Source: Acidaminococcus fermentans DSM 20731
Lineage (GTDB): Bacteria > Bacillota > Negativicutes > Acidaminococcales > Acidaminococcaceae
Reading direction: 5' to 3'
Assembly (NCBI RefSeq): GCF_000025305.1
Contig: NC_013740.1
Coordinates: 2,046,001 to 2,110,000, forward strand
DNA length: 64,000 nt
The notes below the pieces were generated by a model that worked only from the letters and a program-made list of their open reading frames with translations, ran no database searches and was not told the origin of the DNA. Of this stretch, positions 48,243 through 57,255 are shown one piece after another (position 1 is the stretch's first letter; the number at the start of each line of letters is the position of its first letter). The position numbers and the translations under genes are program-made.

Positions 48243-49436
48243 TCAGAGATACGGGGCAATATCCTTCTTCCGCAGCAGCCACAGGGGGACCAGCCCTCCC
48301 AGGGTCCCGGCGCCCAAAAGGAGCGCCGGGGCCAGGAATCCCTGCCACAGGGGAACCCAGCTCATCTGCACCGCCGCCTGCTGCCCGATGCCTTCTGCCG
48401 CCAGCAGGCTGCCGCCCCATCCCAGGCACCAGCCCAGGGTGCTGCCCAGAAGGAGCAGCAGGAATTGTTCCAGCAGCAGCAGAGCCTGGGTTTTCCGGCG
48501 GCTGGCTCCCAGGGCCCGGAGCAGGGCCCATTCTTCCATCCGGGAAGTCCCGTCCCAATACAGGGCCAGCAGGGTCACCAGGGTGGCCGCCCCCAAAAGG
48601 CCCAGGGACAGAGTGATCCAGAACTGCCGGCTCTGGCCCACCATCCCATAGAGGGCGATCAGACTCTGGGCCGGGAACAGCAGCTGGGAGGGGCCGCCTT
48701 TTTTCCGCTGCCAGGCGGCCAGCAGCGCCATGGCCTGACCATACCCCTTGGGCCGGACCAGGATGGCAGTCACTTCCCCCTTCTGGCCGGAGACCAGGGC
48801 GGCTCCATGACCGGCATGGGCTTCCCAGATGTCTTTCAGAGGAACCAGGATGGCTTTGTCATAGGGTCCCTGGACCGGAGCCAGGATTCCCACCACCCGG
48901 TAGGGATGATGGTGGGCTTTTCCTTTGCCAATGAACCCGTGGCTGGACTGGAACACATCTCCCACCTGGAGCCCGGTGAGCCGGGCGGTTTCCGCTCCCA
49001 GCACCGCTTCCCCGGTACCGGCAAAGCTCCGTCCCCGGGCAGGCCGCAGCCAGGGCTTGTGTTCCCCGGGCACCACATAGGAAAAGATTTCCGGTTCCGT
49101 GCCGCAGAGCCGGAACCCCCGGTAGCTGTCCCCGAAAGCCAGGGGCAGCACCCTGTCGGCTTTGCCGCTCTGCCGCAGGTCATCCACTTCCCCATAAGGG
49201 ATGTTCCCGATGGGCCGGTCCCGCAAAAATACCGTATTCAGCACCAGCTGGTAGGGAGACCCTTTGGCCCCTGCCAGGATGGGAAAGGGAGCCGCCGCCC
49301 GGTTCAGGCCCTGGCACAGGCCCCCGGCCATCTGGATCACAAACACCGGCAGGGCACAGGCCACCGCCGTCAGAAGAATCAGCAGCCCGTACCGGAGGGG
49401 CCGCCGCCACAAAGAAAGAAAAGCCAGACAGAGCAT
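48243..49436 (-). CDS. ABC transporter permease, FtsX/MacB type
   Basis: The 397-aa protein has one N-terminal membrane segment (LRYGLLILLTAVACALPVFVI), a large extracytoplasmic domain (about 40-265) and three C-terminal helices. This is the FtsX/LolC/MacB layout of mechanotransmission ABC exporters in the inner membrane. The ATG at 49436 overlaps the stop of the ATPase gene by one base (TGATG) and is seven bases from GGAGG; a GTG at 49439 is the alternative. With the LolD-like ATPase it should form one exporter. The cargo is not evident; an exported CPFC protein is encoded just upstream. Confidence 0.82.
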   Translation of the reverse strand: MLCLAFLSLWRRPLRYGLLILLTAVACALPVFVIQMAGGLCQGLNRAAAPFPILAGAKGSPYQLVLNTVFLRDRPIGNIPYGEVDDLRQSGKADRVLPLAFGDSYRGFRLCGTEPEIFSYVVPGEHKPWLRPARGRSFAGTGEAVLGAETARLTGLQVGDVFQSSHGFIGKGKAHHHPYRVVGILAPVQGPYDKAILVPLKDIWEAHAGHGAALVSGQKGEVTAILVRPKGYGQAMALLAAWQRKKGGPSQLLFPAQSLIALYGMVGQSRQFWITLSLGLLGAATLVTLLALYWDGTSRMEEWALLRALGASRRKTQALLLLEQFLLLLLGSTLGWCLGWGGSLLAAEGIGQQAAVQMSWVPLWQGFLAPALLLGAGTLGGLVPLWLLRKKDIAPYL

Positions 49437-50092
49437 CACGCTTCCTCCTTCCGCAGTTCCAGCTTCCGGGCAAACCGGGCCTGGACCGCCGGATCATGGC
49501 TGGCGCACAGGAGCAGACAGCCGCTCCGGGCCTGATACCCCAGGAGCAGCTCCAGGATCCGCCGGCTGTTTTTTACATCCAGACTGGCGGTGGGTTCATC
49601 CGCCAGGAGCAGCCGGGGCCGCCGGACAATGGCCCGGACGAAAGCCGCCCGCTGCCGTTCGCCCCCACTGAGCTGCCGGGGAAACCGCCCGGCGCAGTCT
49701 GGCAGATCCACCTGAGCCAGAAGTTCCCGGATCTGCCCGGAAGAAACGGTTTGCCCGGCCAGCCGGCCGCTGAGCCGGATGTTTTCTTCCAGGGTCAGGA
49801 AGGGCAGCAGTTTGGGTTCCTGGAACACATAACCCAGGTTCTTTCCCCGCCACCGGGCCCGTTCCGGTTCAGAAAGGCCGGTCAGCTCCACCCCGTCCAG
49901 GACAATCCGCCCCCGGGTAGGCGTCAGGAGCCCGGCCAGACAGTGGAACAGGGTGGTCTTGCCGCTGCCGGAGGGTCCTTCCACCCCCCAGGCTTCCCCT
50001 TCGTCCATCTGAAAAGAAGGCAGGGTCAGTCCCCGGACCGTCCTGCCCCCTTCTTCCGGGTAATCACAGATCAGATTTTCCACTTCCAGCAT
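49436..50092 (-). CDS. ABC transporter ATP-binding protein, LolD/MacB type
   Basis: The 218-aa protein has Walker A GPSGSGKTTL, a Q-loop (GYVFQEPKLLPFL), the signature LSGGERQRAA, Walker B LLLADEPTASLD and the H-loop SHDP. Its closest pattern is LolD/MacB ATPases paired with FtsX-type permeases. The ATG at 50092 follows AGGAGG. A terminator at 50111-50152 separates it from the phoA unit, so the exporter probably has its own promoter or depends on read-through. Confidence 0.87.
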   Translation of the reverse strand: MLEVENLICDYPEEGGRTVRGLTLPSFQMDEGEAWGVEGPSGSGKTTLFHCLAGLLTPTRGRIVLDGVELTGLSEPERARWRGKNLGYVFQEPKLLPFLTLEENIRLSGRLAGQTVSSGQIRELLAQVDLPDCAGRFPRQLSGGERQRAAFVRAIVRRPRLLLADEPTASLDVKNSRRILELLLGYQARSGCLLLCASHDPAVQARFARKLELRKEEA

Positions 50093-50110
50093 ATTTCCAT
50101 CCTCCTGCGC

Positions 50111-50152
50111 AAAAAAGGAGGGGCCGGCCGCCGCTGCGGCCGGGAGCCTCCC
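50111..50152 (-). terminator. terminator after the phoA-linked gene
   Basis: GGAGG and an inner CCGGCCGC stem pair around CGCT and are followed by TTTTTT on the minus strand. Confidence 0.75.
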
Positions 50153-50160
50153 TTCCTGCC

Positions 50161-50592
50161 TTATTCATCTATGGAGTCCGCCACGATCCGCAGCTGGCTC
50201 ACAAATCCTGTTTCTTCATCGGTTTCACTGCCTGTCTCCAGGATTCCGGTCACCGTAATGGGGGTATCATAGGGCAGGGCCGTTACCGGATCGGACAGTT
50301 TCACCACCACAATGTTGTCCGGCCAGTCCGCATCCGTGGAGCAGAAGGGACAGACGGACATGGGCACTTCCGTCAGCACAAAGAACCGGATGGTGGGCGT
50401 AAGGGGCGGAGCCATGTAGCCTGTCATGGTCACCGTGCCCCCCGCCAGGTTCTGGACTTTATCCGAAAAGGTCAGTCCTTCGGAGGAATAGCCGCTGTAC
50501 AGCTCTCCGAAAGACAGCTCCTCCGCTGCAGCCGGCAGGGCCAGGGACAGGGTCAGCACCAGGGCCAGGAGCCCCCGCTTCAGCCAGGCCAT
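50161..50592 (-). CDS. exported 143-aa protein with CPFC motif
   Basis: The product has a clear signal peptide (basic MAWLKRG, then a Leu/Ala core, cleavage near AAA-EE at about residue 23). The mature part has about 120 residues with a beta-rich GGTVTMTGYMAPP segment and a CxxC motif in SVCPFCSTDADWP, which could bind a metal or be redox-active. It resembles small periplasmic proteins of the DUF3299 kind, but I am not certain. It starts 1 bp after the phoA stop, so it is probably co-translated with phoA and shares its Pho-type control. It precedes the ABC exporter. Confidence 0.75.
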   Translation of the reverse strand: MAWLKRGLLALVLTLSLALPAAAEELSFGELYSGYSSEGLTFSDKVQNLAGGTVTMTGYMAPPLTPTIRFFVLTEVPMSVCPFCSTDADWPDNIVVVKLSDPVTALPYDTPITVTGILETGSETDEETGFVSQLRIVADSIDE

Positions 50593-50593
50593 G

Positions 50594-52459
50594 TCACTTC
50601 CTGGCCTGGGTCAGGTGGACTTTGGTTTTGTTGCCGTCGATACCCAGGGCCCGCAGCATCCCGAAGAACACTTCCGTGTTGTCCATGGTGCCCTTGAAGT
50701 ATTCGGAACCGGGACCGCCGGCGTTCAGCAGAATATCATCGGCGCTGTGGCATTCCTGGGGATCGTCCTTGGGAGTGTTGGCAGGCATCAGTTCCGCCGG
50801 GTCTCCCGGATGGATCCGGGCCGGGTTGGCCTTGGAGCTGGCCTTGGTCACCTGATGGAATTCCACCTTGTCCCCGATGGCGGACTGTTCCTGTTTGGTT
50901 TCCGTTACGGACAGGGCCGGCGGGGTGGGTTTCTTCATGAAGTGGTAGTTTTCGTAGTATTCCGGATGGTTGGCGTACTGGACGGCCAGGGTCACATCCG
51001 GATCCGGATTGTCCGGGAATCCGTCATGATTTTCATCCTTGAAGGTGGGGAATACGGAATTCTGGTACACCCGGACGGCTTCCGTGCCTTTCTTCCCATC
51101 CCGTTCATGGTAAGTGCCGCTGATGGAAACCCCATGGGCATGGTCGGCCAGAACGATGATCAGGGTATCGTTCCCCCGTTTCCTGTTCCAGTCTTCCGCA
51201 TACTGGATGGCCTTGTCGAATTCAATGGTATCATAGGCTGCCCGCTGCCAGTCCATCACATGGAGCTGCTTGTCGATGGAAGCCCCTTCGATCATGGCGA
51301 AAAAGCCGTTGGGATTCTTGGACAGGATGTCCAGGGATTTTTTGGTCATGTCCATCAGGTTGGGCTGGTCGGTGAACCCTTTCAGCACCTGGGGATCCTT
51401 CAGCATTTCCCGGTCCAGGTACACGTTCATGGTACCGGTGTGGAACAGCCCCAGCAGCGGTTTGTCGCTGGGCGCCGCTTTCATTTCCGTGGAAGTGCCC
51501 ACAAAGGTGTAGCCCAGGTCCTTGAATTCCTGGATTACGTTTTCATCGTCCTTCCGTTTGGATCCCGGGGTGCTCTTGGGCAGGTACCGGGCAGAGCCTC
51601 CGCCCATGATCACATCGGGACGGTGGTACTGGTCCAGGTAGCTGCTGGCCAGCCAGTCCTGTCTGGCCCGGCGGCGGGTATGGCCGATCATGGCAGCCGG
51701 GGTGGCGTCGGTGGATTCGGCCTGGGTGACGACCCCCACGGACATGCCCCGGGTCCGTTTCACGATTTCGGAGATATTTTCCACTTTGGGGTCATCAAAA
51801 GGATCCTTGGTGGAATCTTCATAGACCCCCATGGCGTTCACCACGGATTTGTGGCCGGTGGCATAGGCGGAAGCGGAGTTGGCACTGTCGGTGACCAGGG
51901 AATCATAGCCGCTGGTGGTGATCACCGCATTGTGCTCCAGTTTTTCCATGGCCAGAAGATCATTGTATTTCCCGTTGGTCAGACCCTTGGACAGGATCCG
52001 GGCGATTTCCCGGGCCTGGAGGCTCATGCCGTCCCCCACGAACAGGATCACGTTCTTGGCCCGTTTGGGCGCCTTTTCGCTGACCACGGTATAACCGGCG
52101 GCGGAAACCCCTTTGCCGGCCCCGTCCTGGGCGGTGACCTTCACTTCATAAGCACCGGTCTTGGGGAAGGTGACCTGGTCAGCCCGGTAGGAAGTGACCC
52201 CGTTGCCCAGATCCTTCTTCACCAGTTTCTGCCCGAAGAATTTGTCCGCAGGCTGGCCGTTGACGGTGATGGCCACGTCCTTCAGCTGCTGGTCCCCTTT
52301 GACTTCCACATCGAAGTCAAATTTGGCTCCGGCCCAGAATTTGGCCCGGTCCACCGGCAGGATGCGGACTTCCGCCGCTTCCACAGAGGGCAGCAGGCCC
52401 AGGAAGGAACTTCCCAGCACCGCTGACAGGATCGCTCGTTTCAGCCACTTTTTTTCCAT
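50594..52459 (-). CDS. phoA: alkaline phosphatase, PhoA type
   Basis: The 621-aa exported phosphomonoesterase has a signal peptide (cleavage near VEA-AE, about 28), a 100-residue Ig-like N-terminal extension, and then the catalytic domain. VTDSANSASAYATG carries the nucleophile Ser192 beside Asp191. FVGDGM supplies a metal Asp (143), and FAMIEGASIDKQLH and LADHAHG supply further metal ligands. It should release phosphate from organic esters in the periplasm. The ATG at 52459 follows AGGAGG. Four Pho-box-like half-sites lie 90-135 bp upstream, and the pst-phoU operon is next to it. Confidence 0.93.
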   Translation of the reverse strand: MEKKWLKRAILSAVLGSSFLGLLPSVEAAEVRILPVDRAKFWAGAKFDFDVEVKGDQQLKDVAITVNGQPADKFFGQKLVKKDLGNGVTSYRADQVTFPKTGAYEVKVTAQDGAGKGVSAAGYTVVSEKAPKRAKNVILFVGDGMSLQAREIARILSKGLTNGKYNDLLAMEKLEHNAVITTSGYDSLVTDSANSASAYATGHKSVVNAMGVYEDSTKDPFDDPKVENISEIVKRTRGMSVGVVTQAESTDATPAAMIGHTRRRARQDWLASSYLDQYHRPDVIMGGGSARYLPKSTPGSKRKDDENVIQEFKDLGYTFVGTSTEMKAAPSDKPLLGLFHTGTMNVYLDREMLKDPQVLKGFTDQPNLMDMTKKSLDILSKNPNGFFAMIEGASIDKQLHVMDWQRAAYDTIEFDKAIQYAEDWNRKRGNDTLIIVLADHAHGVSISGTYHERDGKKGTEAVRVYQNSVFPTFKDENHDGFPDNPDPDVTLAVQYANHPEYYENYHFMKKPTPPALSVTETKQEQSAIGDKVEFHQVTKASSKANPARIHPGDPAELMPANTPKDDPQECHSADDILLNAGGPGSEYFKGTMDNTEVFFGMLRALGIDGNKTKVHLTQARK

Positions 52460-52535
52460 GGATATGCCTCCTAAACCTTTCCCTGCTGGTTGGTGCAGGG
52501 AAAGCAAAAATGAACTTGTTGTCTGCACAGGTATA

Positions 52536-52593
52536 ACTATAGGCGGTCTCTGTCAGATTCCAGTCAACGGTTTGTCAAATTTGTGTCAAATTT
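52536..52593 (-). promoter_or_regulatory. Pho-box array and -10 box of phoA
   Basis: Read on the plus strand, four 11-bp units stand in register: CTGTCAGATTC (52550), CAGTCAACGGT (52561), TTGTCAAATTT (52572) and GTGTCAAATTT (52583). Each begins with a 7-bp TGTCA-type half-site plus a 4-bp spacer, the form of E. coli Pho boxes. TATAGT on the minus strand (52541-52536) lies 8 bp from the nearest unit and lacks a good -35 box, as expected for an activator-dependent promoter. Confidence 0.75.
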
Positions 52594-52619
52594 TAAGGGT
52601 GCTGCTGAAGCAGCCCCCT

Positions 52620-52643
52620 GGTCACGGGTCGCGACCCGCGACC
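52620..52643. repeat. 24-bp near-perfect palindrome
   Basis: GGTCACGGGTCGCGACCCGCGACC is self-complementary apart from one base pair. It lies between the phoU terminator and the phoA Pho boxes. Confidence 0.5.
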
Positions 52644-52679
52644 AAAAAAAGGACTGCTGCGCACGCAGCAGTCCTTTTT
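52644..52679 (-). terminator. terminator of the pst-phoU operon
   Basis: AGGACTGCTGCG pairs with CGCAGCAGTCCT and is followed by TTTTTTT on the minus strand, directly after the phoU stop. Confidence 0.9.
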
Positions 52680-52681
52680 CC

Positions 52682-53350
52682 TCAGTCCATCGTAAACCCG
52701 TTGTCCCCTTTCAACAGGTTCTTTTTCATGTACAGCACCCAGTTGCCGATGTTGGTGCCGTGGTCGGCGGTCCGTTCCATGTATTTCAGGAGCAGCACGT
52801 AATCCACGTAGGAGGCCACATCTGCCGGGTCATCCTTGATGGCGTCGGTGAGCCGGGGCAGCAGACGCTCGAAATCCGCGTCCACGATATCGTCCTTGTC
52901 CCCGATGTACCGGGCCTTTTCGTCGTCCCCTTCCAGGTAGCACCGGAAGCTTTCTTCCAGCAGGGACTGCATATCCTCGTACATCTCTTTAAACCCTTCC
53001 GGAGGCTTCACCACCGGATTCCGTTCCAAAATCCGGGCAATGTACAGGGCCATGTCGGAGCAGTGGTCCGCAATCCGTTCCAGTTCGCTGAGCACCCGGA
53101 AAGTCCCCATCAGGCTCCGCCAGTCGGAAGCCACCGGAGACTGGAGCACCTGGACGGTCAGGTCCTTCCGCATGATCCCCCGGATCTGTTCGTCGAACTG
53201 ATCGTCCCCATCCCGGACAATCCGGGCTTTGTCCAGATTCTGGGTGAACAGGGCCGTCTTGGTTTCCTCCAGGGTCTTTTCCAGATTGCCGATGAGCACC
53301 CGCACATCGTCCTGGATTTCCACCAGGGTCTTTACATAGGCATCTCTCAT
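52682..53350 (-). CDS. phoU: phosphate signalling protein PhoU
   Basis: The 222-aa all-helical protein has two PhoU repeats with the metal-binding pattern (ELERIADHCSDMA at about 90, and YMERTADHGTNIGNWV at about 190). PhoU links the Pst transporter to the Pho two-component system and restrains it when phosphate is plentiful. The ATG at 53350 follows GAGGAG. It is the last gene of the pst operon, 13 bp after pstB. No phoR/phoB-type genes are seen in the window. Confidence 0.95.
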   Translation of the reverse strand: MRDAYVKTLVEIQDDVRVLIGNLEKTLEETKTALFTQNLDKARIVRDGDDQFDEQIRGIMRKDLTVQVLQSPVASDWRSLMGTFRVLSELERIADHCSDMALYIARILERNPVVKPPEGFKEMYEDMQSLLEESFRCYLEGDDEKARYIGDKDDIVDADFERLLPRLTDAIKDDPADVASYVDYVLLLKYMERTADHGTNIGNWVLYMKKNLLKGDNGFTMD

Positions 53351-53363
53351 AATGGCTCCTCTC

Positions 53364-54149
53364 TCAGCCGAACCGGCCGGTGATATAAGATTCCGTCCGA
53401 GGTTCGGAAGGATTGGTGAACAGGGTTTCCGTATCGTTCATTTCCACCAGTTCACCCAGGTAGAAGAAGGCCGTTTTGTCGGAAATCCGGCTGGCCTGCT
53501 GCATGTTGTGAGTGACGATGACGATGGTGTAGTCCTTTTTCAATTCCAGGGCCAGGTCTTCGATTTTCTGGGTGGAAATGGGATCCAGGGCGGAGGTGGG
53601 TTCGTCCATGAGGATCACCGAAGGCTGGGCCGCCAGGGTCCGGGCGATGCACAGACGCTGCTGCTGCCCGCCGGAGAGCCCCAGGGCGCTTTTGTCCAGC
53701 CGGTCCTTCAGTTCGTCCCAGATGGCCGCCTGGCGCAGGCTCTTTTCCACGATGTCCGCCAGCTGGGCCTTGTTGGTGATGCCCTGGACCCGGGGCCCGT
53801 AGGCCACGTTGTCAAAAATGCTCTTGGGAAAAGGAGAAGGCTGCTGGAACACCATGCCCACCCGATACCGGAGGGCCAGAGGGTCCACTTCCTTGAAAAT
53901 ATCCTTTCCTTCGAACAGGATCTGTCCTTCCACCCGGCACCCGGATACCCAGTCGTTCATCCGGTTCAGGGTCTTGAGCAGGGTACTTTTGCCGCACCCG
54001 GAAGGCCCGATCAGGGCGGTGATTTCATTGCGTTTCACTTGCATATTGATATCCTTCAGAGCCTGATGTTTTCCGTAAAACAGGTTCAGGTGCCGGATAT
54101 CGAAGACCAGGGTTTCCGGAGAAACCGGTCCGTTTCCTTGTTCAGTCAT
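53364..54149 (-). CDS. pstB: phosphate ABC transporter ATP-binding protein
   Basis: The 261-aa ATPase has Walker [18 protein letters not shown] (the NRM continuation is typical of PstB), signature [13 protein letters not shown], Walker [16 protein letters not shown] and H-loop THNMQQ. It powers high-affinity phosphate import with PstA and PstC. It overlaps pstA by 8 bp and starts at the ATG at 54149 behind GGAGG. Confidence 0.96.
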   Translation of the reverse strand: MTEQGNGPVSPETLVFDIRHLNLFYGKHQALKDINMQVKRNEITALIGPSGCGKSTLLKTLNRMNDWVSGCRVEGQILFEGKDIFKEVDPLALRYRVGMVFQQPSPFPKSIFDNVAYGPRVQGITNKAQLADIVEKSLRQAAIWDELKDRLDKSALGLSGGQQQRLCIARTLAAQPSVILMDEPTSALDPISTQKIEDLALELKKDYTIVIVTHNMQQASRISDKTAFFYLGELVEMNDTETLFTNPSEPRTESYITGRFG

Positions 54150-55014
54150 CTGCAGTTCCCTCCATCTTCTTTTCCAGCCGCCAGCTGATATACCGGGCCA
54201 GTACGTTGAACAGCACCACCACTAGCATCAGGATGGCAGAGGTGACCCCGGCGATTTTCGCCGCATCCGGGCTCAGGGCTTCCGTCCGCATGACCCACAC
54301 ATGGAGAGCCAGGGTTTCCCCGGGGCGGAAAGGATTCAAAGGACAGGTGGTGGAACTCATATTCCAGTTCCCCCAGTCGATGTCCGTGGACATGCCGGCG
54401 GTGAACATCAGCGCGGCAGCTTCCCCGAAGCCCCGGCCGGCGGCCAGAATCAGGCCGGTCATGATCCGGGGCAGACAGGCCGGCAGCAGCACGTTCCAGA
54501 TGGTCTGCCATTTGGAGGCCCCCAGCCCCAGGCTGCCCAGGGTGTATTCCGGCGGCAGGTCCTTCAGGGCGTTTTCCGTCACCGACACCATAAGGGGCAG
54601 GGTCAGGATGGACACGGACAGGGCGCCGGCCATCAGGTTCCACTGGGAACCGGTCATGACGATGAACACCAGGTAGCCGAACAGGCCCACCACGATGGAC
54701 GGCAGGGAGGACAGGGTCTCCACCGCCATCCGCACCCAGTTGGTCAGCTTCCCGTCCCGGGCGTATTCCGCCAGATAGATCCCGGCGGGGATGCCCCACA
54801 GGGCACTGATCACCAGGGCCAGGAACACCAGATACAGGGTGTTGAAGAACATGTCCCGGAGGCTCAGCAGGATATCTGCCGTAAGGGCCCCCAGGCCCTG
54901 TCCCACCACATCCAGGATAAAGGCGAAGAGCAGGATGGCGGAACCGGCCGCCCCGGCTGTAAAGAGCAGGCTCATGAACCGGTCCATGGCTTTTTTCTGT
55001 GCAAGGTCTCCCAT
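54142..55014 (-). CDS. pstA: phosphate ABC transporter permease PstA
   Basis: The 290-aa inner-membrane permease has six predicted helices and the EAA-type cytoplasmic loop ([19 protein letters not shown]). [13 protein letters not shown]-like sequence ([19 protein letters not shown]) marks the PstA family. The ATG at 55014 follows AGGAGG, 3 bp after the pstC stop. It pairs with PstC, whose gene here is frameshifted. Confidence 0.95.
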   Translation of the reverse strand: MGDLAQKKAMDRFMSLLFTAGAAGSAILLFAFILDVVGQGLGALTADILLSLRDMFFNTLYLVFLALVISALWGIPAGIYLAEYARDGKLTNWVRMAVETLSSLPSIVVGLFGYLVFIVMTGSQWNLMAGALSVSILTLPLMVSVTENALKDLPPEYTLGSLGLGASKWQTIWNVLLPACLPRIMTGLILAAGRGFGEAAALMFTAGMSTDIDWGNWNMSSTTCPLNPFRPGETLALHVWVMRTEALSPDAAKIAGVTSAILMLVVVLFNVLARYISWRLEKKMEGTADD

Positions 55015-55017
55015 GGC

Positions 55018-55943
55018 TCACTCCTCCTCTTTCAGCTTCAGGGGATCTTTCCCAAAAGTGTGGATGATAAAGATCAGGATAAAGGAAATCACGAACAGCA
55101 GCAGGCCCAGGGTCCACAGGGCTGCACTGTATTCCCCGCCTTCCATGGCGCCCCCCATGTCGTTGGCGATCACCGTGGTCATGGTGGAAGCCGGCATGAA
55201 CAGGGAAGTGGGGAACCGTTTCATCTGGCCGATGACCATGGCCACCGCCAGGGCTTCTCCCAGGGCACGAGGCCCAGCACCACGCCGGTGAAGATGCCCC
55301 GCTGGGCTGCCGGCAGGATCACGTTCCGGATGGTTTCCCACCGGGTGGCCCCCAGGCCATAGGAGGCATCCCTCCAGCTTTTGGGCACCGCCAGCATGGC
55401 ATCAGCGGCCATGGTGGTGATCACCGGGAAGATCATCACCGCCAGTACCAGGGCTGCGGCCAGTACCGAGAACCCGAAGGGCATGGGGAAGATTTTCCGC
55501 AGGAAGGGCACCAGCACGGTAAGCCCCACCCAGCCGTAAATGACGGAAGGGATCCCGGTGAACATTTCCACAATGGGACGGATCAGCCGCTGGACTCCGG
55601 GAGAAGCCATTTCCGACATATAAATGGCCGCCGCCAGGCTCACCGGCAGGGCAAACACCAGGGACAGGAAGCAGGTAACCAGGGAACCGCTGATGAACAT
55701 GGCGGCCCCTACCTGGCCCCCGCCCTCCATGGTGTCACTGGGCTTCCACTGGGCGGAAAACAGGAATTCGGTTATGTTGTGGCCGAAATCCCAAAAGGTG
55801 CCGCTTCCCTTCACAAGAAGGAAAGCGGCCATCAGGAAAGGCAGCAGGGCCGCTGCAATGCCGCAGGCCGTGATCACGGACTGTGACAGGGACTCTTTGC
55901 GGTGTACCTGCACCAGTTTTTTTGAAACCTTTTCGTTAATCAT
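55018..55943 (-). pseudogene. pstC: phosphate ABC transporter permease PstC, frameshifted
   Basis: The first frame (55943 to about 55270) gives 224 aa of normal PstC, ending at the EAA loop (GLGATRWETIRNVILPAAQRGIFTGVVLGL), then runs into unrelated sequence and stops at 55221. The rest of PstC (RALGEALAVAMVIGQM... HTFGKDPLKLKEEE) continues in another frame to 55018. The usual VLGLGRALGEA would be restored by four extra bases near 55268. The last two helices are lost unless the shift is a sequencing error or is bypassed. The neighbours pstS, A, B and phoU are intact. The start overlaps pstS by 8 bp. Confidence 0.85.
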
Positions 55944-56838
55944 GAGCGGTATCTTTGACCTGCATCTTGCTGCTTACACCATACCCCAGTTCTTCGATCC
56001 GTTTGCCGTAATCGGCGGACAGCAGGTAATCCAGGAAGGCTTTTACAGCCGCTTTCGGATTTTTACCGGTGTAAACATGTTCATAACCCCATACATTGTA
56101 CTTGCCGGAATAGGTGTTTTCCAGAGTGGGAGCCACGCCGTCGATGGCAACGGTGGCCACCGTGTCGTTCTTGGTCAGGTAGGGCAGGGCCACATACCCG
56201 ATGGCCCCTTTGTTCTGGGCTACGCTCTGGACCAGCAGACCGGAGTTATCGGTTTCCAGGGATTTGTTGGCGGCTTCTTCCGCACCGCCCATGGCGTATT
56301 TGCTGAACAGGGCACGGGTGCCGGAAGTCTTGGGCCGGGTCACCAGGGTGATGGGTTCATCCGGGCCGCCCACTTCTTTCCAGTTGGTGATCTTGGCGGT
56401 GAAGATGTCGGTGAGCTGCTGTTTGGTCAGGCTCTTGACTTTTTCCGCCACATCCTTGTTGACGATGGTGGCCACGGTCATGACGCAGATTTTGTGGTCC
56501 ACCAGTTTATCCGCTTTTTCCTTGGGCAGTTTGGAAGCGGCCGGCACGTCGGAGTTCCCCATATCCACGGAACCGTCGGATACCTGTTTCAGGCCCATGC
56601 CGGATCCTCCGGCGTTCAGGCTGATGCTGACTTCCTTGTGCTGCTTCTTGAAGCTTTCGGCGGCATCCTTCACCAGCGGCAGCAGAGCGGAAGAACCGGA
56701 TCCGGTGATGTTGCCGCTGACCGCAGCCGGTTTCTTGGTGTCAGCGGCTTTCTGCCCGCCGCAGCCCAGGGCTCCCATGACCATCATCCCTGCCAGGACC
56801 GTCACAGCCAGCTTTTTCCATTTGTTTTTCAAGATCAT
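55936..56838 (-). CDS. pstS: phosphate-binding lipoprotein PstS
   Basis: The 300-aa solute-binding protein has a lipoprotein signal with lipobox ALGC at Cys26 and then the PstS/PBP-like domain (ITGSGSSALLPLVKDAAESF, GSGMGLKQVSDGSVDMGNSD, TRPKTSGTRALF). It captures phosphate outside the inner membrane and hands it to PstCA. The ATG at 56838 is eight bases from GGGGAG; an ATG at 56844 is too near. Repeated TTGTAAA motifs at about 56935-56955 (plus strand) could be a weaker Pho-type control site. Confidence 0.92.
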   Translation of the reverse strand: MILKNKWKKLAVTVLAGMMVMGALGCGGQKAADTKKPAAVSGNITGSGSSALLPLVKDAAESFKKQHKEVSISLNAGGSGMGLKQVSDGSVDMGNSDVPAASKLPKEKADKLVDHKICVMTVATIVNKDVAEKVKSLTKQQLTDIFTAKITNWKEVGGPDEPITLVTRPKTSGTRALFSKYAMGGAEEAANKSLETDNSGLLVQSVAQNKGAIGYVALPYLTKNDTVATVAIDGVAPTLENTYSGKYNVWGYEHVYTGKNPKAAVKAFLDYLLSADYGKRIEELGYGVSSKMQVKDTAHD

Positions 56839-56948
56839 CTTCATCGCTCCCCTTACAGAATTTCCTTGATGACAGTATTGCTTTTGTCTATGGCTATAAG
56901 ATACCAGAGTCATGTAAAAAGTAAGGGCAGGGTTTTGTAAAGAATTGT

Positions 56949-56999
56949 AAAAAAGAGATGTGAAAAAATGATTTCTCATTTTTTCACATCTCTTTTTTT
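56949..56999. terminator. bidirectional terminator between pstS and the polyamine genes
   Basis: AAAGAGATGTGAAAAAATGA and its complement form a long stem around TTTC, flanked by A- and T-runs. It is the sister of the terminator at 20317-20363 and starts composite module C. Confidence 0.9.
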
Positions 57000-57027
57000 G
57001 TCAGCTGTCAACGGTCAGCGGTCAGCA
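57000..57027. repeat. 7-bp tandem repeat (four units)
   Basis: GTCAGCT, GTCAACG, GTCAGCG and GTCAGCA, then GCCGATGG. Directly follows the terminator. Confidence 0.6.
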
Positions 57028-57071
57028 GCCGATGGAAATCAATTTTTGCAAATTGATTTTGAAACAGCATA

Positions 57072-57238
57072 AACCGTAGGGGGCGCAGGCCCGGCGCCCC
57101 GCAAAACACATGGTCAGCTGCTGATTTGGCGGGCGGCCGGGCCTGCCGCCCCTACAGGAACGATTTATATAACGGTTGCCGTTGTTCAAAGCCAGCTTTG
57201 CTGGCTTCCTTTGGCCGTTGACTGTTGACAGTTGACAG
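57072..57238. repeat. palindromic intergenic repeat, copy C, with 7-bp units at its end
   Basis: It has the same order as copies A and B: AACCGTAGGGG, palindrome, CCCCTACAGG, AAAGCCAGC hairpin, and then TTGACTG, TTGACAG, TTGACAG (57218-57238). One arm carries a T-to-A type variation (CCCCTACAGG instead of CCCCTACGGG). Confidence 0.8.
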
Positions 57239-57255
57239 GTAAAGGGCTGAGCTCT

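Noticed and set aside
55018-55341. Separate 107-aa gene downstream of pstC
   Set aside because: It is the C-terminal part of PstC in a shifted frame; its first 25 codons have no protein-like match.
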